This document shows positions 1-8,738 of a stretch of DNA of 62,251 nt, piece after piece (the stretch's first letter is position 1; every line of letters begins with the position of its first letter). Made by a program: the position numbers and the translations under genes. Below the pieces are notes generated by a model, which had not been told where the DNA came from, did no database searches, and saw nothing but the letters and a program-made list of their open reading frames with translations. This DNA is from Hydrogenophaga sp. 2FB (GTDB lineage Bacteria; Pseudomonadota; Gammaproteobacteria; Burkholderiales; Burkholderiaceae_C). Location: the NCBI RefSeq assembly GCF_005503365.1, contig NZ_SCML01000038.1:1-62251 (forward strand). The letters run 5' to 3'.

Positions 1-110
<110 letters not shown>

Positions 111-158
111 TCAGCTCCAAAAACAAATTGCCGAAACACCAGAACAAATACAAATAAC

Positions 159-233
<75 letters not shown>

Positions 234-310
234 CAAGGCATCCGGCAAGCCGAACACCCCTGGAATCTCACTAACTACCAGCCCGAAACGGGCCCACAAC
301 CGACGCAACA

Positions 311-384
311 TGGAGCGGGAGACGGGAATCGAACCCGCGTCATCAGCTTGGAAGGCTGGGGTTCTACCATTGAACTACTCCCGC
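311..384 (-). tRNA. tRNA-Gly (TCC anticodon)
   Basis: The minus strand folds as a tRNA with acceptor arm GCGGGAG/CTCCCGC, anticodon TCC in the loop CTTCCAA, T-loop GTTCGATTC and an encoded CCA. It is the middle gene of the Tyr-Gly-Thr cluster ahead of tuf. Confidence 0.96.
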
Positions 385-460
385 CCGAACAAGCCGGCGC
401 CACACGGCACCGAATCACAAGAGCGCGACTTCCCATTCACTAACACGTCACATCGATCGC

Positions 461-546
461 TGGTGGAGGAGGCTGGATTCGAACCAGCGTACGCGTAAGC
501 GGGCAGATTTACAGTCTGCTGCCTTTAACCACTCGGCCACCCCTCC
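461..546 (-). tRNA. tRNA-Tyr (GTA anticodon)
   Basis: The minus strand gives an 86-nt class II tRNA with acceptor arm GGAGGGG, anticodon GTA in CTGTAAA, a long variable arm, T-loop GTTCGAATC and encoded CCA. The long variable arm and GTA anticodon identify tRNA-Tyr. It is the promoter-proximal gene of the tRNA-tuf cluster. Confidence 0.96.
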
Positions 547-608
547 ATAGCGCAGCCCGCGATTATGCCATGAATTTATGGCGGGAGACCTCCAAGCCTT
601 CGACCGCG

Positions 609-1340
609 TCACCACGCCACGGGCGGCAGGCGCTGCCCGGACAGCCAGGCATTGGCTTGCCCGAAATGGCCACACCCGACGAAAGGCACCGGGCCGCGCC
701 GGGCCGACAGCGGCGAGGGATGGTTGGCGCTCAGCACAAGGTGGCGCCCGGCATCGATCAGGGGCGCCTTCTTCTGCGCGTGAGCACCCCAGAGCAGAAA
801 TACCTTGGGGCCGCCGGTCTCGCCGCAGTGGCGGATGACCGCATCCGTCAAGGTTTCCCAGCCTCGGCCCGCATGGCTGGCGGGCTGGCCGTCCTCCACC
901 GTCAGGCCGGTGTTGAGCAGCAGTACCCCTTGGCGGGCCCAGCGCACCAGAGAGCCGTCGGCGGGCGCCGGTGCGGCCAAGTCGCGCTGCAGCTCCTGCA
1001 GCATGTTGCGCAGGCTGGGCGGCACCTTGACGCCCGGCGCGACGGAAAATGCAAGGCCTTCCGCCTGGCCGGGGCCGTGATACGGGTCTTGCCCCAGGAT
1101 GACCACGCGAACCGCCTCGGGTGGGGTGAGATCGAGGGCCCGCAGCGGCTGGGGCGGGTAGATCACCGCGCCGTGGGCCAACCGATCTTCCAGAAAGCGC
1201 TGCAAGCCTTGGCCCTGGGGTGACGCCCAGAAACCGGAGACCAGCCCAGCCCAACCGGGCTGAACAGGCCAGTCGGACGGATTGGCCGAAGTCAGGCGGG
1301 GGGCCGCCGCAGGCCCATCCCAGTCGAAGCCGGTCTGCAT
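609..1340 (-). CDS. ung: Uracil-DNA glycosylase
   Basis: A 243-residue family 1 uracil-DNA glycosylase, which removes uracil from DNA as the first step of base excision repair. The water-activating motif GQDPYH lies at residues 83-88 with catalytic Asp85. LLNTGLTVEDGQPASH and the DNA-intercalating motif HPSPLSARRG follow toward the C terminus. Length is close to the usual 220-250. The frame stays open to a TTG at 1355 that overlaps the end of trpC. The ATG at 1340 gives the natural N terminus MQTGFDWDG and is preferred. The gene is 7 nt downstream of trpC and is probably read through from the trp operon. Confidence 0.96.
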   Translation of the reverse strand: MQTGFDWDGPAAAPRLTSANPSDWPVQPGWAGLVSGFWASPQGQGLQRFLEDRLAHGAVIYPPQPLRALDLTPPEAVRVVILGQDPYHGPGQAEGLAFSVAPGVKVPPSLRNMLQELQRDLAAPAPADGSLVRWARQGVLLLNTGLTVEDGQPASHAGRGWETLTDAVIRHCGETGGPKVFLLWGAHAQKKAPLIDAGRHLVLSANHPSPLSARRGPVPFVGCGHFGQANAWLSGQRLPPVAW

Positions 1341-1347
1341 CGCAACC

Positions 1348-2148
1348 TCAGGCAAACAACTCGGCCAGCGCCAGACCCGGTTCGGGCGCGCGCATGAACG
1401 CTTCGCCGACGAGGAAAGCGTTGACGCCCGCGGCGCGCATGGTTTGCACGTCGGCCCGGCCCAGAATGCCGGATTCGGTGATCAGAAGACGGTCCGCGGG
1501 CACGTCGGGCAGCATGTCCAGTGTGGTCTGCAGGCTCACCTCGAAGGTGCGCAGGTTGCGGTTGTTGATGCCCACCAGCCGGGTCTTGAGCTTGAGCGCG
1601 CGATCCAGTTCGGCGCGGTCGTGCACCTCCACCAGCACCGCCATGTTCAGACCCAGCGCAATGGCTTCGAGTTCGGCCATGCGGGCGTCGTCCAGGCAGG
1701 CCGCAATGAGCAGGATCGCGTCGGCGCCCATCGCGCGGGCTTCATAGACCTGGTACGGGTCGACCATGAAGTCCTTGCGCAACACCGGCAGATCGCAACT
1801 GGCGCGCGCCTGCTTGAGGAAGTCGGGGCTGCCCTGGAAGAACTGGCGGTCGGTCAGCACCGACAGGCAGGCGGCGCTGACCTTGCCATCGCCTTCGGCA
1901 TAACTTTGCGCAATATCGGCCGGGATGAAGTCTTCGCGCAGCACACCTTTGCTGGGGCTGGCTTTCTTCACTTCGGCGATCACGGCGGCGCGGCCGGCGG
2001 CGATCTTGCTGCGCAGCGCGCCCTCGAAATCGCGCGTGAGCACGCGGCTTTCGGCGTCGAAGCGGATCGCATCGAGCGGCTTCTTGCGCTGCGCGGCGGC
2101 GATTTCCTCGTGTTTGACGGTGACGATTTTCTGCAGGATGTCGCTCAT
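1348..2148 (-). CDS. trpC: Indole-3-glycerol phosphate synthase
   Basis: A 266-residue TIM-barrel enzyme that converts carboxyphenylaminodeoxyribulose phosphate to indole-3-glycerol phosphate, the fourth step of tryptophan synthesis after chorismate. Family motifs visible are [13 protein letters not shown] (first catalytic lysine strand), [28 protein letters not shown] and ESGI near the end. The chosen start, MSDILQKIV, follows the trpD stop by 13 nt. A longer open frame reaches back into trpD but has no family-like sequence. It is a stand-alone TrpC, not fused to TrpF. Confidence 0.97.
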   Translation of the reverse strand: MSDILQKIVTVKHEEIAAAQRKKPLDAIRFDAESRVLTRDFEGALRSKIAAGRAAVIAEVKKASPSKGVLREDFIPADIAQSYAEGDGKVSAACLSVLTDRQFFQGSPDFLKQARASCDLPVLRKDFMVDPYQVYEARAMGADAILLIAACLDDARMAELEAIALGLNMAVLVEVHDRAELDRALKLKTRLVGINNRNLRTFEVSLQTTLDMLPDVPADRLLITESGILGRADVQTMRAAGVNAFLVGEAFMRAPEPGLALAELFA

Positions 2149-2161
2149 GGTGGTGTCCGGG

Positions 2162-3211
2162 TCAGGCCACGAAGGCCTTGAGTTGTTCGAGCTTGGCCAA
2201 TGCCGCGCCAGAGGCCAGTGTGCGTCGGGCCAGCGCAATGCCGGCGTTCATGTCGGCCGCCACGTTGGCGGCATAAAGCGCCACGCCGGCGTTGAGCGCC
2301 ACGATCTCGCTGGCGGCCTTGAGGGCCGGCTCGTCACGGCCTTCGAGCACGCCCATGAGCATCTGGCGCGAAGCTTCGGGCGTTTCCACCCGCAGCGCGC
2401 GGCTGCTGGCCATGGTCATGCCGAAGTCTTCGGGGTGGATTTCGTATTCGGTGATTTCGCCATTCTTGAGTTCGCCCACCAGGGTGGCGGCGCCGAGCGA
2501 GACCTCGTCCATGCCGTCGCGGCCGTAGACCACGACCGCGTGTTCGGCGCCCAGGCGCTGCAGCGCGCGCACCTGGATGCCGACGAGATCGGGGTGGAAC
2601 ACGCCCATCAGGATGTTGGGCGCGGACGCGGGATTGGTCAGCGGACCGAGGATGTTGAAGATGGTCTTGATGCCGAGTTCGCGTCGCACCGGCGCCACGT
2701 TCTTCATGGCGGGGTGGTGGTTGGGCGCGAACATGAAGCCCACGCCGACCTGCTCGATGCAGCGCGCGATGGCTTCGGGCGGCAGGTTGATGTTGACGCC
2801 CAGGCTTTCCAGCACGTCGGCGCTGCCGCTTTTGCTCGACACGCTGCGCCCGCCGTGCTTGCTTACACGCGCGCCGGCTGCGGCCGCGACGAACATGGAG
2901 CAGGTGGAAATGTTGAAGGTGTGCGAGCCGTCGCCGCCGGTGCCCACGATGTCGACCAGGTGGGTCTTGTTGGCCACATTCACCTTGGTGGAGAACTCGC
3001 GCATCACCTGCGCGGCGGCGGTGATCTCGCCGATGGTTTCCTTCTTCACGCGCAGGCCCGTGATGAGGGCGGCCATCATCACGGGCGACATCTCGCCGCT
3101 CATGATCATGCGCATGAGGTGCAGCATTTCGTCGTGGAAGATTTCGCGGTGCTCGATGGTGCGTTGCAGGGCTTCCTGCGGGGTGATCTTGTGTGCGGTG
3201 GTGGGCGACAT
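2162..3211 (-). CDS. trpD: Anthranilate phosphoribosyltransferase
   Basis: A 349-residue enzyme that joins anthranilate to PRPP, the second tryptophan-specific step. The phosphate-binding loop [14 protein letters not shown] is followed by [18 protein letters not shown], both hallmarks of Trp[18 protein letters not shown] and [10 protein letters not shown] come later. Length is normal (about 340-350). A GGAG sequence precedes the ATG at 3211. The enzyme is not fused to TrpG. It follows a LysE-type exporter gene by 21 nt, so the trp genes are interrupted by two non-trp genes here. Confidence 0.97.
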   Translation of the reverse strand: MSPTTAHKITPQEALQRTIEHREIFHDEMLHLMRMIMSGEMSPVMMAALITGLRVKKETIGEITAAAQVMREFSTKVNVANKTHLVDIVGTGGDGSHTFNISTCSMFVAAAAGARVSKHGGRSVSSKSGSADVLESLGVNINLPPEAIARCIEQVGVGFMFAPNHHPAMKNVAPVRRELGIKTIFNILGPLTNPASAPNILMGVFHPDLVGIQVRALQRLGAEHAVVVYGRDGMDEVSLGAATLVGELKNGEITEYEIHPEDFGMTMASSRALRVETPEASRQMLMGVLEGRDEPALKAASEIVALNAGVALYAANVAADMNAGIALARRTLASGAALAKLEQLKAFVA

Positions 3212-3232
3212 AGGAGGCTCCGTACGTTCTTT

Positions 3233-3871
3233 TTACTGGGCGGGATGGTCGGTGAAGGCCAGCTTCAGGCCGAAGCCGATGAAGAGCAGGCCGGCGGCGC
3301 GGTCGAGCCAGTGCATGGCCTGGCGCACCCGTTGCACGCGGCGCGCGGCCCAGGCCGCCACCCATGCGTAACCCAGCGTCACGGGCAGGGCATTGACGCT
3401 GAACAGAACACCCAGGGCCAGGAAGGCCAGGGTCTTGTGACTCGTATCCGGCGCGATGAACTGCGGCAGGAACGCCAGAAAGAACAGCGCGACCTTGGGG
3501 TTGAGCACGTTGGTGAGGAAACCGCGGCGGAACACGCGGCCCATGTCGGGCTCGGCCGGCGCGGCGTCGGGCGACCAGCCCGGCGTGGACGCGCGCAGCA
3601 ACCGCACGCCCATCCACAACAGGTAGGCGGCGCCAATGACCTTGACAACTGTGAATGCCATGGCCGAGGTCGCCAGCAAAGCGCCCAGACCGATGGTGGC
3701 CACCGCGACATGCACGAAGCACCCGGCGAAGATGCCGAGCGCGGCCACCATGCCGACCCGCGCGCCGCCGCGCAGCGAATGGTTCACGATGTAGAGCACG
3801 TCAGGCCCCGGCGTGAGGTTGAGCAGCCAGCCGGCCACGATGAAGAGCAGGAGTTGCGGCAGATCCGGCAT
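3233..3871 (-). CDS. LysE/RhtB-family amino acid exporter
   Basis: A 212-residue inner-membrane protein with about six hydrophobic segments. The N-terminal signature NLTPGPDVLYIVNHSLRGG is characteristic of the LysE/RhtB superfamily, whose members export amino acids or small derivatives. LNPKVALFFLAFLPQFI marks the middle of the family. The substrate cannot be read from sequence. The gene sits between a threonine aldolase (stop 18 nt upstream) and trpD within a same-strand run, so it may export an aromatic amino acid, threonine or a related compound. That is inference from position only. Confidence 0.9.
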   Translation of the reverse strand: MPDLPQLLLFIVAGWLLNLTPGPDVLYIVNHSLRGGARVGMVAALGIFAGCFVHVAVATIGLGALLATSAMAFTVVKVIGAAYLLWMGVRLLRASTPGWSPDAAPAEPDMGRVFRRGFLTNVLNPKVALFFLAFLPQFIAPDTSHKTLAFLALGVLFSVNALPVTLGYAWVAAWAARRVQRVRQAMHWLDRAAGLLFIGFGLKLAFTDHPAQ

Positions 3872-3889
3872 GGCGTGCTCCTCTTGCGT

Positions 3890-4960
3890 TCAATACACGG
3901 CCGATCCGGCCGGGCGCGCAGCGGCGGCGTTGCCGCCCGCTTGCGCAAAGAAGTTGCGGGTGCTGGCGATTGCGCGGTCGATGCCCGCCCCATCCACGTC
4001 CAGGTGCGTCACGAAGCGCAGGCCGATCAGGCCGGTGCCCAGCACGCCGTCGTTCGCCAGGTGGGCGAGAAGGTCGGGCCCGCGGCCGTTCGCCACGTCG
4101 ACGAACACGATGTTGGTCTGCGCCGAGCGCACGCTCAGGCCTTCGATGCCGGCGAGGCCTTGCGCCAGGCGCTGCGCAAGCGCGTGGTCGTCGGCCAGGC
4201 GGCGCACGTGGTGGTCCAGCGCGTGGTGCGCCGCGGCGGCCAGCAAACCGGCCTGCCGCAGACCGCCACCGAGCATCTTGCGCCAGCGCAAGGCGCGACG
4301 GATCAGCTCGTTCGAACCGCACAGCGCCGAGCCCACCGGTGCGCCCAGGCCTTTGCTGAAGCAAACCGAGACGCTGTCGAAGCGGTCGACGATGCCGCGC
4401 ACGGCAACGTACGGGTCGCCGCCCGCGGCCACCGCCGCGTTGAACACGCGTGCGCCGTCCAGGTGCACCGCCAAACCCTGCTCGCGCGCCAGTGCGGTGG
4501 CCTGGTCGAGGTACTCGGTCGGCATCGGGTGGCCGTTCCAGGTGTTCTCCAGGCACAGCAGGCGCGTGCGGGCGAAATGGGGGTCATCGGGTTTGATGGC
4601 AGAGGCTATGTCGGCCAGCTGCATCTGCCCGCTGGCGTTTTGCGCCAAGGGCTGCGGCTGGATGCTGCCCAGCACCGCCGCGCCGCCGCCTTCGTAGCGG
4701 TAGGTGTGCGCGTTCTGGCCCACGATGTATTCGTCACCCCGCTCGCAGTGCGACAGCATCGCGCAGAGGTTGCTCTGCGTGCCGCTGGGCATGAACAGCG
4801 CGGCCTCCTTGCCGGTGATGGCGGCGATGCGCTCCTGCAGCGCTTGCACCGACGGGTCATCGCCGAAAACATCGTCGCCCAAGGGCGCGGCCATCATGGC
4901 CTCGCGCATGGCGGCCGTCGGTTGCGTCACGGTATCGCTTCTGAGGTCAACAGTGTTCAT
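3890..4960 (-). CDS. ltaE: Low-specificity L-threonine aldolase
   Basis: A 356-residue PLP enzyme of fold type I that splits L-threonine or allo-threonine into glycine and acetaldehyde. The N terminus [12 protein letters not shown] and the segment [17 protein letters not shown] are strongly conserved in this family. The PLP lysine lies in [27 protein letters not shown] supplies the Asp that contacts the pyridine ring. The start codon overlaps the trpG stop in an ATGA, so it is translationally coupled to trpG. The substrate and coupling suggest glycine supply or threonine breakdown tied to the trp operon, but the link is unproven. Confidence 0.93.
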   Translation of the reverse strand: MNTVDLRSDTVTQPTAAMREAMMAAPLGDDVFGDDPSVQALQERIAAITGKEAALFMPSGTQSNLCAMLSHCERGDEYIVGQNAHTYRYEGGGAAVLGSIQPQPLAQNASGQMQLADIASAIKPDDPHFARTRLLCLENTWNGHPMPTEYLDQATALAREQGLAVHLDGARVFNAAVAAGGDPYVAVRGIVDRFDSVSVCFSKGLGAPVGSALCGSNELIRRALRWRKMLGGGLRQAGLLAAAAHHALDHHVRRLADDHALAQRLAQGLAGIEGLSVRSAQTNIVFVDVANGRGPDLLAHLANDGVLGTGLIGLRFVTHLDVDGAGIDRAIASTRNFFAQAGGNAAAARPAGSAVY

Positions 4961-5550
4961 ACGGCCTGTTCCAGAAAGTTCTTGAGCATGGCGTGGCCGT
5001 GCTCGGTGAGGATGCTCTCGGGGTGGAATTGCACGCCCTCGATGGCCAGCGTCTTGTGCTTCGCGCCCATGATCTCGCCATCCGGCGTCCAGGCCGTGAT
5101 CTCCAGGCAATCGGGGCAGCTCGCGCGCTCGATCGCCAGCGAGTGGTAGCGGTTCACGGTGAACTGCTCGGGCAGGTTGGCGAACACGCCCTGGCGCGTG
5201 GTGGTGATCTGCGAGGTCTTGCCGTGCATGAGTTCCTGCGCGCGGATGATCTTGCCGCCGAACGCCGCACCGATGCTCTGGTGCCCCAGGCACACGCCCA
5301 GGATGGGCAGCTTGCCGGCGAAGTGCTGGATCGCCGCCACCGAAATGCCGGCCTCGGCGGGCGAGCACGGGCCGGGCGAGATCACCAGGCGGTCGAGCTG
5401 GCCGGCGTCCAGGCGGGCCTGAATGTCGGCCACGGTGATCTCGTCGTTGCGGAACACGCTGACTTCGGCGCCCAACTCGCCGAAGTACTGCACGATGTTG
5501 TAGGTGAAGGAGTCGTAGTTGTCGACCATCAGCAACTGCACGGGTTTCAT
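4957..5550 (-). CDS. trpG: Anthranilate synthase component II (glutamine amidotransferase)
   Basis: A 197-residue class I glutamine amidotransferase that feeds ammonia to TrpE (and often to PabB). The N terminus is [13 protein letters not shown], the oxyanion segment is SPGPCSP, the nucleophile is Cys87 in [10 protein letters not shown], and [11 protein letters not shown] carries the His/Glu pair. The ATG at 5550 overlaps the trpE stop (ATGA), and its own stop overlaps the ltaE start the same way. An upstream in-frame extension inside trpE is not family-like and was rejected. Confidence 0.97.
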   Translation of the reverse strand: MKPVQLLMVDNYDSFTYNIVQYFGELGAEVSVFRNDEITVADIQARLDAGQLDRLVISPGPCSPAEAGISVAAIQHFAGKLPILGVCLGHQSIGAAFGGKIIRAQELMHGKTSQITTTRQGVFANLPEQFTVNRYHSLAIERASCPDCLEITAWTPDGEIMGAKHKTLAIEGVQFHPESILTEHGHAMLKNFLEQAV

Positions 5551-7046
5551 TCCAGGCCCTCCTCGACCAGTTCGGCGGCACGCAAGAGCGCGCGCGCCTT
5601 GTGCTCGGTTTCTCTCCATTCCATCTCGGGGACCGAGTCCGCCACCACGCCGGCCGCGGCCTGCACGTAGAGCGTGTCGTCCTTGATGATGCCGGTGCGG
5701 ATGGCGATCGCCACGTCCATGTCGCCGGCGTAGCTCAGGTAACCGCAGGCGCCGCCGTAGATGCCGCGCTTGGTGGGTTCGAGCTGGTCGATCATTTCCA
5801 TGGCGTGCACCTTGGGCGCGCCGGTAAGCGTGCCGGCCGGGAACGTGGCCTTGAGCACGTCCATGTTGGTCATGTTGTCGTTGAGCACGCCTTCGACGTT
5901 GCTCACGATGTGCATCACGTGGCTGTAGCGCTCCACCGCAAACGCCTCGGTGACTTTCACCGTGCCGATCTTCGCGATGCGGCCGATGTCGTTGCGCGCG
6001 AGGTCGATCAACATGACGTGTTCGGCGCGTTCCTTGGGGTCGTTCACCAGCTCGATTTCGGTGGTTTTGTCGAGCTCGGGCGTGGCGCCGCGCGGGCGCG
6101 TGCCGGCCAACGGGCGAATGATCACCTTCTGGCCCTCGGTGGTGTTCTCCTGCCGCACCAGAATTTCGGGCGACGCCCCCACGACGTGGAAATCGCCGAA
6201 GTGGTAGTAATACATGTAGGGCGAGGGGTTGAGCGAGCGCAGCGCGCGGTACAGGCTCAGCGGCGATTCGGTGTAGCGCTTCTTGATGCGCTGGCCGACC
6301 TGCACCTGCATGAAGTCACCACCGGCGATCAATTCCTTCGCGCGTTCGACCGCCTTGAGGTAATCGGCCTTGGCGAAGTCGCGCTCGGCCGGATGGCTCT
6401 GGCTGGGCTTGACGACCGGTGCGCTCACCGAATACTTCAGCGCTTCGCGCAGGTCGCGCAAGCGCTTCTTGGCGTTGGCGTAGGCCTCGGGCTGGGCCGG
6501 GTCGGCGTAGACGATCAGGTAGAGCTTGCCGGAGAGGTTGTCGATCACCGCCAACTCTTCGCATTGCAGCAGCAGGATGTCGGGGCAGCCCATCGCGTCG
6601 GGCGGGCAGGTGGCTTCGAGTTTCTTCTCGATGTGGCGCACCGCGTCGTAGCCGAAGTAACCGGCCAGACCGCCGCAGAAGCGCGGCAGCCCCGGGCGCA
6701 GCGCGACCTTGAAGCGCTTCTGGTACGCGGCAATGAAGTCCAGCGGGTTGCCATGGTCGGTCTCGATGACCACACCTTCGCGCACCACCTCGGTTTTCGC
6801 CTCGGCGCCAAAACCCGTGGCGCGCAGCAGTGTGCGGGCGGGCAGGCCGATGAAGCTGTAGCGCCCGAAGCGCTCGCCGCCCACCACGGATTCGAGCAGG
6901 AAGCTGTGCTTGCCGTCGCCGCGTCCGTGCGCGAGCTTGAGGTAGAGCGAGAGCGGGGTTTCGAGGTCCGCGAAGGCTTCGGCCATCAGCGGGATGCGGT
7001 TGTAGCCCTGCTGGGCCAGGCTCTTGAATTCCAGTTCGGTGATCAT
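5547..7046 (-). CDS. trpE: Anthranilate synthase component I
   Basis: A 499-residue chorismate-utilising enzyme that makes anthranilate with TrpG. The C-terminal half carries [11 protein letters not shown], the DLARNDIGR segment, [20 protein letters not shown] and [15 protein letters not shown], all signature stretches. The N-terminal LLES motif ([20 protein letters not shown]) belongs to the feedback tryptophan site of the family. The start [11 protein letters not shown] at 7046 has GGAAAGA upstream. An in-frame ATG at 7064 is possible but has a poorer upstream sequence. It is first of the structural trp genes and follows a putative leader peptide by 168 nt. Confidence 0.96.
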   Translation of the reverse strand: MITELEFKSLAQQGYNRIPLMAEAFADLETPLSLYLKLAHGRGDGKHSFLLESVVGGERFGRYSFIGLPARTLLRATGFGAEAKTEVVREGVVIETDHGNPLDFIAAYQKRFKVALRPGLPRFCGGLAGYFGYDAVRHIEKKLEATCPPDAMGCPDILLLQCEELAVIDNLSGKLYLIVYADPAQPEAYANAKKRLRDLREALKYSVSAPVVKPSQSHPAERDFAKADYLKAVERAKELIAGGDFMQVQVGQRIKKRYTESPLSLYRALRSLNPSPYMYYYHFGDFHVVGASPEILVRQENTTEGQKVIIRPLAGTRPRGATPELDKTTEIELVNDPKERAEHVMLIDLARNDIGRIAKIGTVKVTEAFAVERYSHVMHIVSNVEGVLNDNMTNMDVLKATFPAGTLTGAPKVHAMEMIDQLEPTKRGIYGGACGYLSYAGDMDVAIAIRTGIIKDDTLYVQAAAGVVADSVPEMEWRETEHKARALLRAAELVEEGLE

Positions 7047-7188
7047 GTTCGTCGTTCTTTCCATCGGCCACGCCTGCGGTCATCGACGCTTGGGGCGCGG
7101 TTTGCGGGGACTGGTCATCCGGTCAGGCGGGCTGCCGGGCTTGGGTGGGGGACAGTGGCGGCGGCTGGTGGGTCAACGCGCGCGGACT

Positions 7189-7248
7189 GTGCAAACCCCG
7201 GGGAAGGTGCACGTTTACGCTGGCTTACGCCAGGGCCAGGCTCCCCGG
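7189..7248 (-). promoter_or_regulatory. Candidate trp leader RNA pairing region
   Basis: On the minus-strand transcript several mutually exclusive pairings overlap. CTGGC-GTAA-GCCAG (7220-7233) folds over one Trp codon and the end of the leader peptide. CCGGGGAG (7241-7248) can pair with TTCCCCGG (7198-7205). GTGCA/TGCAC arms (7189-7193 and 7208-7212) compete for the same segment. This is the architecture expected of ribosome-mediated attenuation. No run of U follows, so an intrinsic terminator is not evident. Confidence 0.45.
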
Positions 7249-7298
7249 CCATTGCGGCTCGGAAGAAAACCTGTGAAGGGTGTGCGTGGGTTGAACAT
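7215..7298 (-). CDS. trpL: Putative trp operon leader peptide (27 aa, two Trp codons)
   Basis: A 27-codon frame from the ATG at 7296-7298 to TAA at 7215-7217, upstream of trpE on the same strand. It ends GAWPWRKPA, with Trp codons at 7236-7238 and 7230-7232 separated by one Pro codon. Two Trp residues this close in so short a peptide just ahead of trpE fit a leader peptide that senses charged tRNA-Trp. The codons lie beside the alternative pairings described for 7189-7248. No strong ribosome-binding site is seen upstream. The identification rests on position and Trp codons and is not a family match. Confidence 0.6.
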   Translation of the reverse strand: MFNPRTPFTGFLPSRNGRGAWPWRKPA

Positions 7299-7307
7299 GG
7301 AAGGCGC

Positions 7308-7313
7308 AGTGTA
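7308..7313 (-). promoter_or_regulatory. Possible -10 box for the trp leader transcript
   Basis: Reading leftward, TACACT lies 9 nt before the leader-peptide ATG and is preceded by TGC, like an extended -10. It has no convincing -35 partner. If used, the transcript would start only a few bases before the ATG, making the leader nearly leaderless. Confidence 0.25.
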
Positions 7314-7463
7314 GCAAAGCGCCGTGTCCGTGGCCTGCGTCACGCGCCCAAGCTTTGGTTTTACGGCCAAACCCTGATGCCTGCGGGGCCGTCCAGACAG
7401 GACAATCCCCACGAAAAGAACGGTCGTTCTTTTTTTACCCACCCCGCAGTCCCGAAGGCACCG

Positions 7464-8054
7464 ATGAAAACACCGTTCCTCCCCGCCCTTGCCCTGAGCG
7501 CCGCACTGCTGGGCGCTTCGCTCGCACAGGCGGCCACCGTCGACCTGGCCGGCGTGAAGCTCGAAGACCGCGCCACCGTGGCGGGCAGCCCGCTGGTGCT
7601 CAATGGCGCCGGCATCCGCTACAAGGCCGTGTTCAAGGTCTACGCCGCCGGCCTGTATCTCGCGGCGAAGGCGGGCACGCCGGACGCCGTGCTGGCCACC
7701 CAGGGCCCCAAACGCATCAGCATCACCATGCTGCGCGACATCGACTCGGCCGAACTGGGCAAGCTGTTCTCGCGCGGCATGGAAGACAACATGGACCGCA
7801 GCGCCTTCTCCAAACTCATCCCGGGCGTGCTGCGCATGAGCCAGGTGTTCAGCGCCCACAAGAAGCTGCAGGCTGGCGACAACTTCCTGGTGGACTGGGT
7901 GCCCGGCACCGGCGCCGTGCTCACCATCAAGGGCAAGGTCGAGGGCGAGCCGTTCAAGGAGCCCGAGTTCTACGACGCGCTGCTGCGCATCTGGCTGGGC
8001 CCCAAGCCGGCCGACCACCTGCTCAAGGACGCCCTGCTCGGCCTGTCAAAGTAA
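7464..8054 (+). CDS. Exported chalcone-isomerase-like domain protein
   Basis: A 196-residue protein with an N-terminal signal peptide (MKTPFLPALALSAALLG, cleavage near AQAAT). The mature part matches the chalcone isomerase-like family: GAGIRYKAVFKVYAAGLYL, then ISITMLRDIDSAELGKLF, VDWVPGTGAVLTIKGK and a C-terminal LRIWLGPKPAD. Bacterial members are periplasmic and their role is mostly unknown. Chalcone isomerase activity should not be assumed. The gene is alone on the plus strand between trpE and gph, and its 3' end overlaps the gph 3' end by 9 nt. Confidence 0.88.
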   Translation: MKTPFLPALALSAALLGASLAQAATVDLAGVKLEDRATVAGSPLVLNGAGIRYKAVFKVYAAGLYLAAKAGTPDAVLATQGPKRISITMLRDIDSAELGKLFSRGMEDNMDRSAFSKLIPGVLRMSQVFSAHKKLQAGDNFLVDWVPGTGAVLTIKGKVEGEPFKEPEFYDALLRIWLGPKPADHLLKDALLGLSK

Positions 8055-8738
8055 TTGCAGTTCGGCCAGCGAGTCGATCAGCCGGTCGTGCGGCGCCTGG
8101 TCGATCGGGTCGCCGTGGTTGTAGCCGTAAGTGACGAGCACGACGGGGCAGCCGGCCGCGCGGGCGGCCATGCCGTCGTTCTGCGAATCGCCCACCATCA
8201 GGGTTTGGGCCGGCGCGGTGCCCAGGGCTTCGCAGGTCTTGAGCAGCGGCAGCGGATCGGGCTTGTTGCGCTCGAAGCTGTCGCCCCCAAACACGTGGCT
8301 GAAAAACCCGCTCAATCCCTTGGCCTGCAGCAGCGGGCGCGCGAAGCTCAGCGGCTTGTTGGTCAGGCAGGCCAGCGGCAGGCCGCGCGCGCGCAGTGCC
8401 GTGAGGCCCTCGATCACACCGGGGTAAACCGCGCTGTGCTGGCCGTTGATGGCGAGGTAGTGCGCCTGATAGCGCGTCCAGGCGTCGGCTTGCACGCCGA
8501 CCGCTTCGTCGCCGCTGAGCCCCCCGTGCAGCAGCGCTGAACGGATGAGATGCGCCGAGCCCTTGCCCACCATGCGCTCGATGTCGACCCGCGTCACGGT
8601 GGGGCGACCGAGGTCCTCGAGGGTCTGGTTGAGCGCGACGTCGAAGTCACCCAGGGTGTCGACCATGGTGCCGTCCAGATCGATGATGGCGGCCTGAACG
8701 GCGTGAAGGTGCGGCGCGAACGCTGTCGGTTGGATCAT
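8046..8738 (-). CDS. gph: Phosphoglycolate phosphatase (HAD superfamily)
   Basis: A 230-residue HAD hydrolase that dephosphorylates 2-phosphoglycolate, a salvage step after DNA repair or oxygenase activity. Motif I is IIDLDGTMVDT with Asp20 and Asp22. Motif II is LACLTNKP. Motif III spans FERNKPDPLPL, and motif IV is MVGDSQNDGMAA. The start at 8738 overlaps the stop of the upstream LysR gene in an ATGA, so the two are translationally coupled. In related genomes gph usually lies between rpe and trpE. Here other genes separate it from both. Confidence 0.92.
   Translation of the reverse strand: MIQPTAFAPHLHAVQAAIIDLDGTMVDTLGDFDVALNQTLEDLGRPTVTRVDIERMVGKGSAHLIRSALLHGGLSGDEAVGVQADAWTRYQAHYLAINGQHSAVYPGVIEGLTALRARGLPLACLTNKPLSFARPLLQAKGLSGFFSHVFGGDSFERNKPDPLPLLKTCEALGTAPAQTLMVGDSQNDGMAARAAGCPVVLVTYGYNHGDPIDQAPHDRLIDSLAELQLL

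Noticed and set aside
448..1254. 268-codon minus-strand frame over ung and tRNA-Tyr
   Set aside because: Its end translates the tRNA-Tyr sequence and the rest is a frame shadow of ung.
1925..5149. 1074-codon plus-strand frame across trpC, trpD and ltaE
   Set aside because: It is antisense to well-supported trp genes, has His/Arg/Ala-biased composition and no family motif. High GC makes such long shadow frames common here.
5601..7463. Upstream extension of the plus-strand frame ending at 8054
   Set aside because: Only the part from 7464 is signal-peptide-bearing protein; the rest is antisense to trpE.
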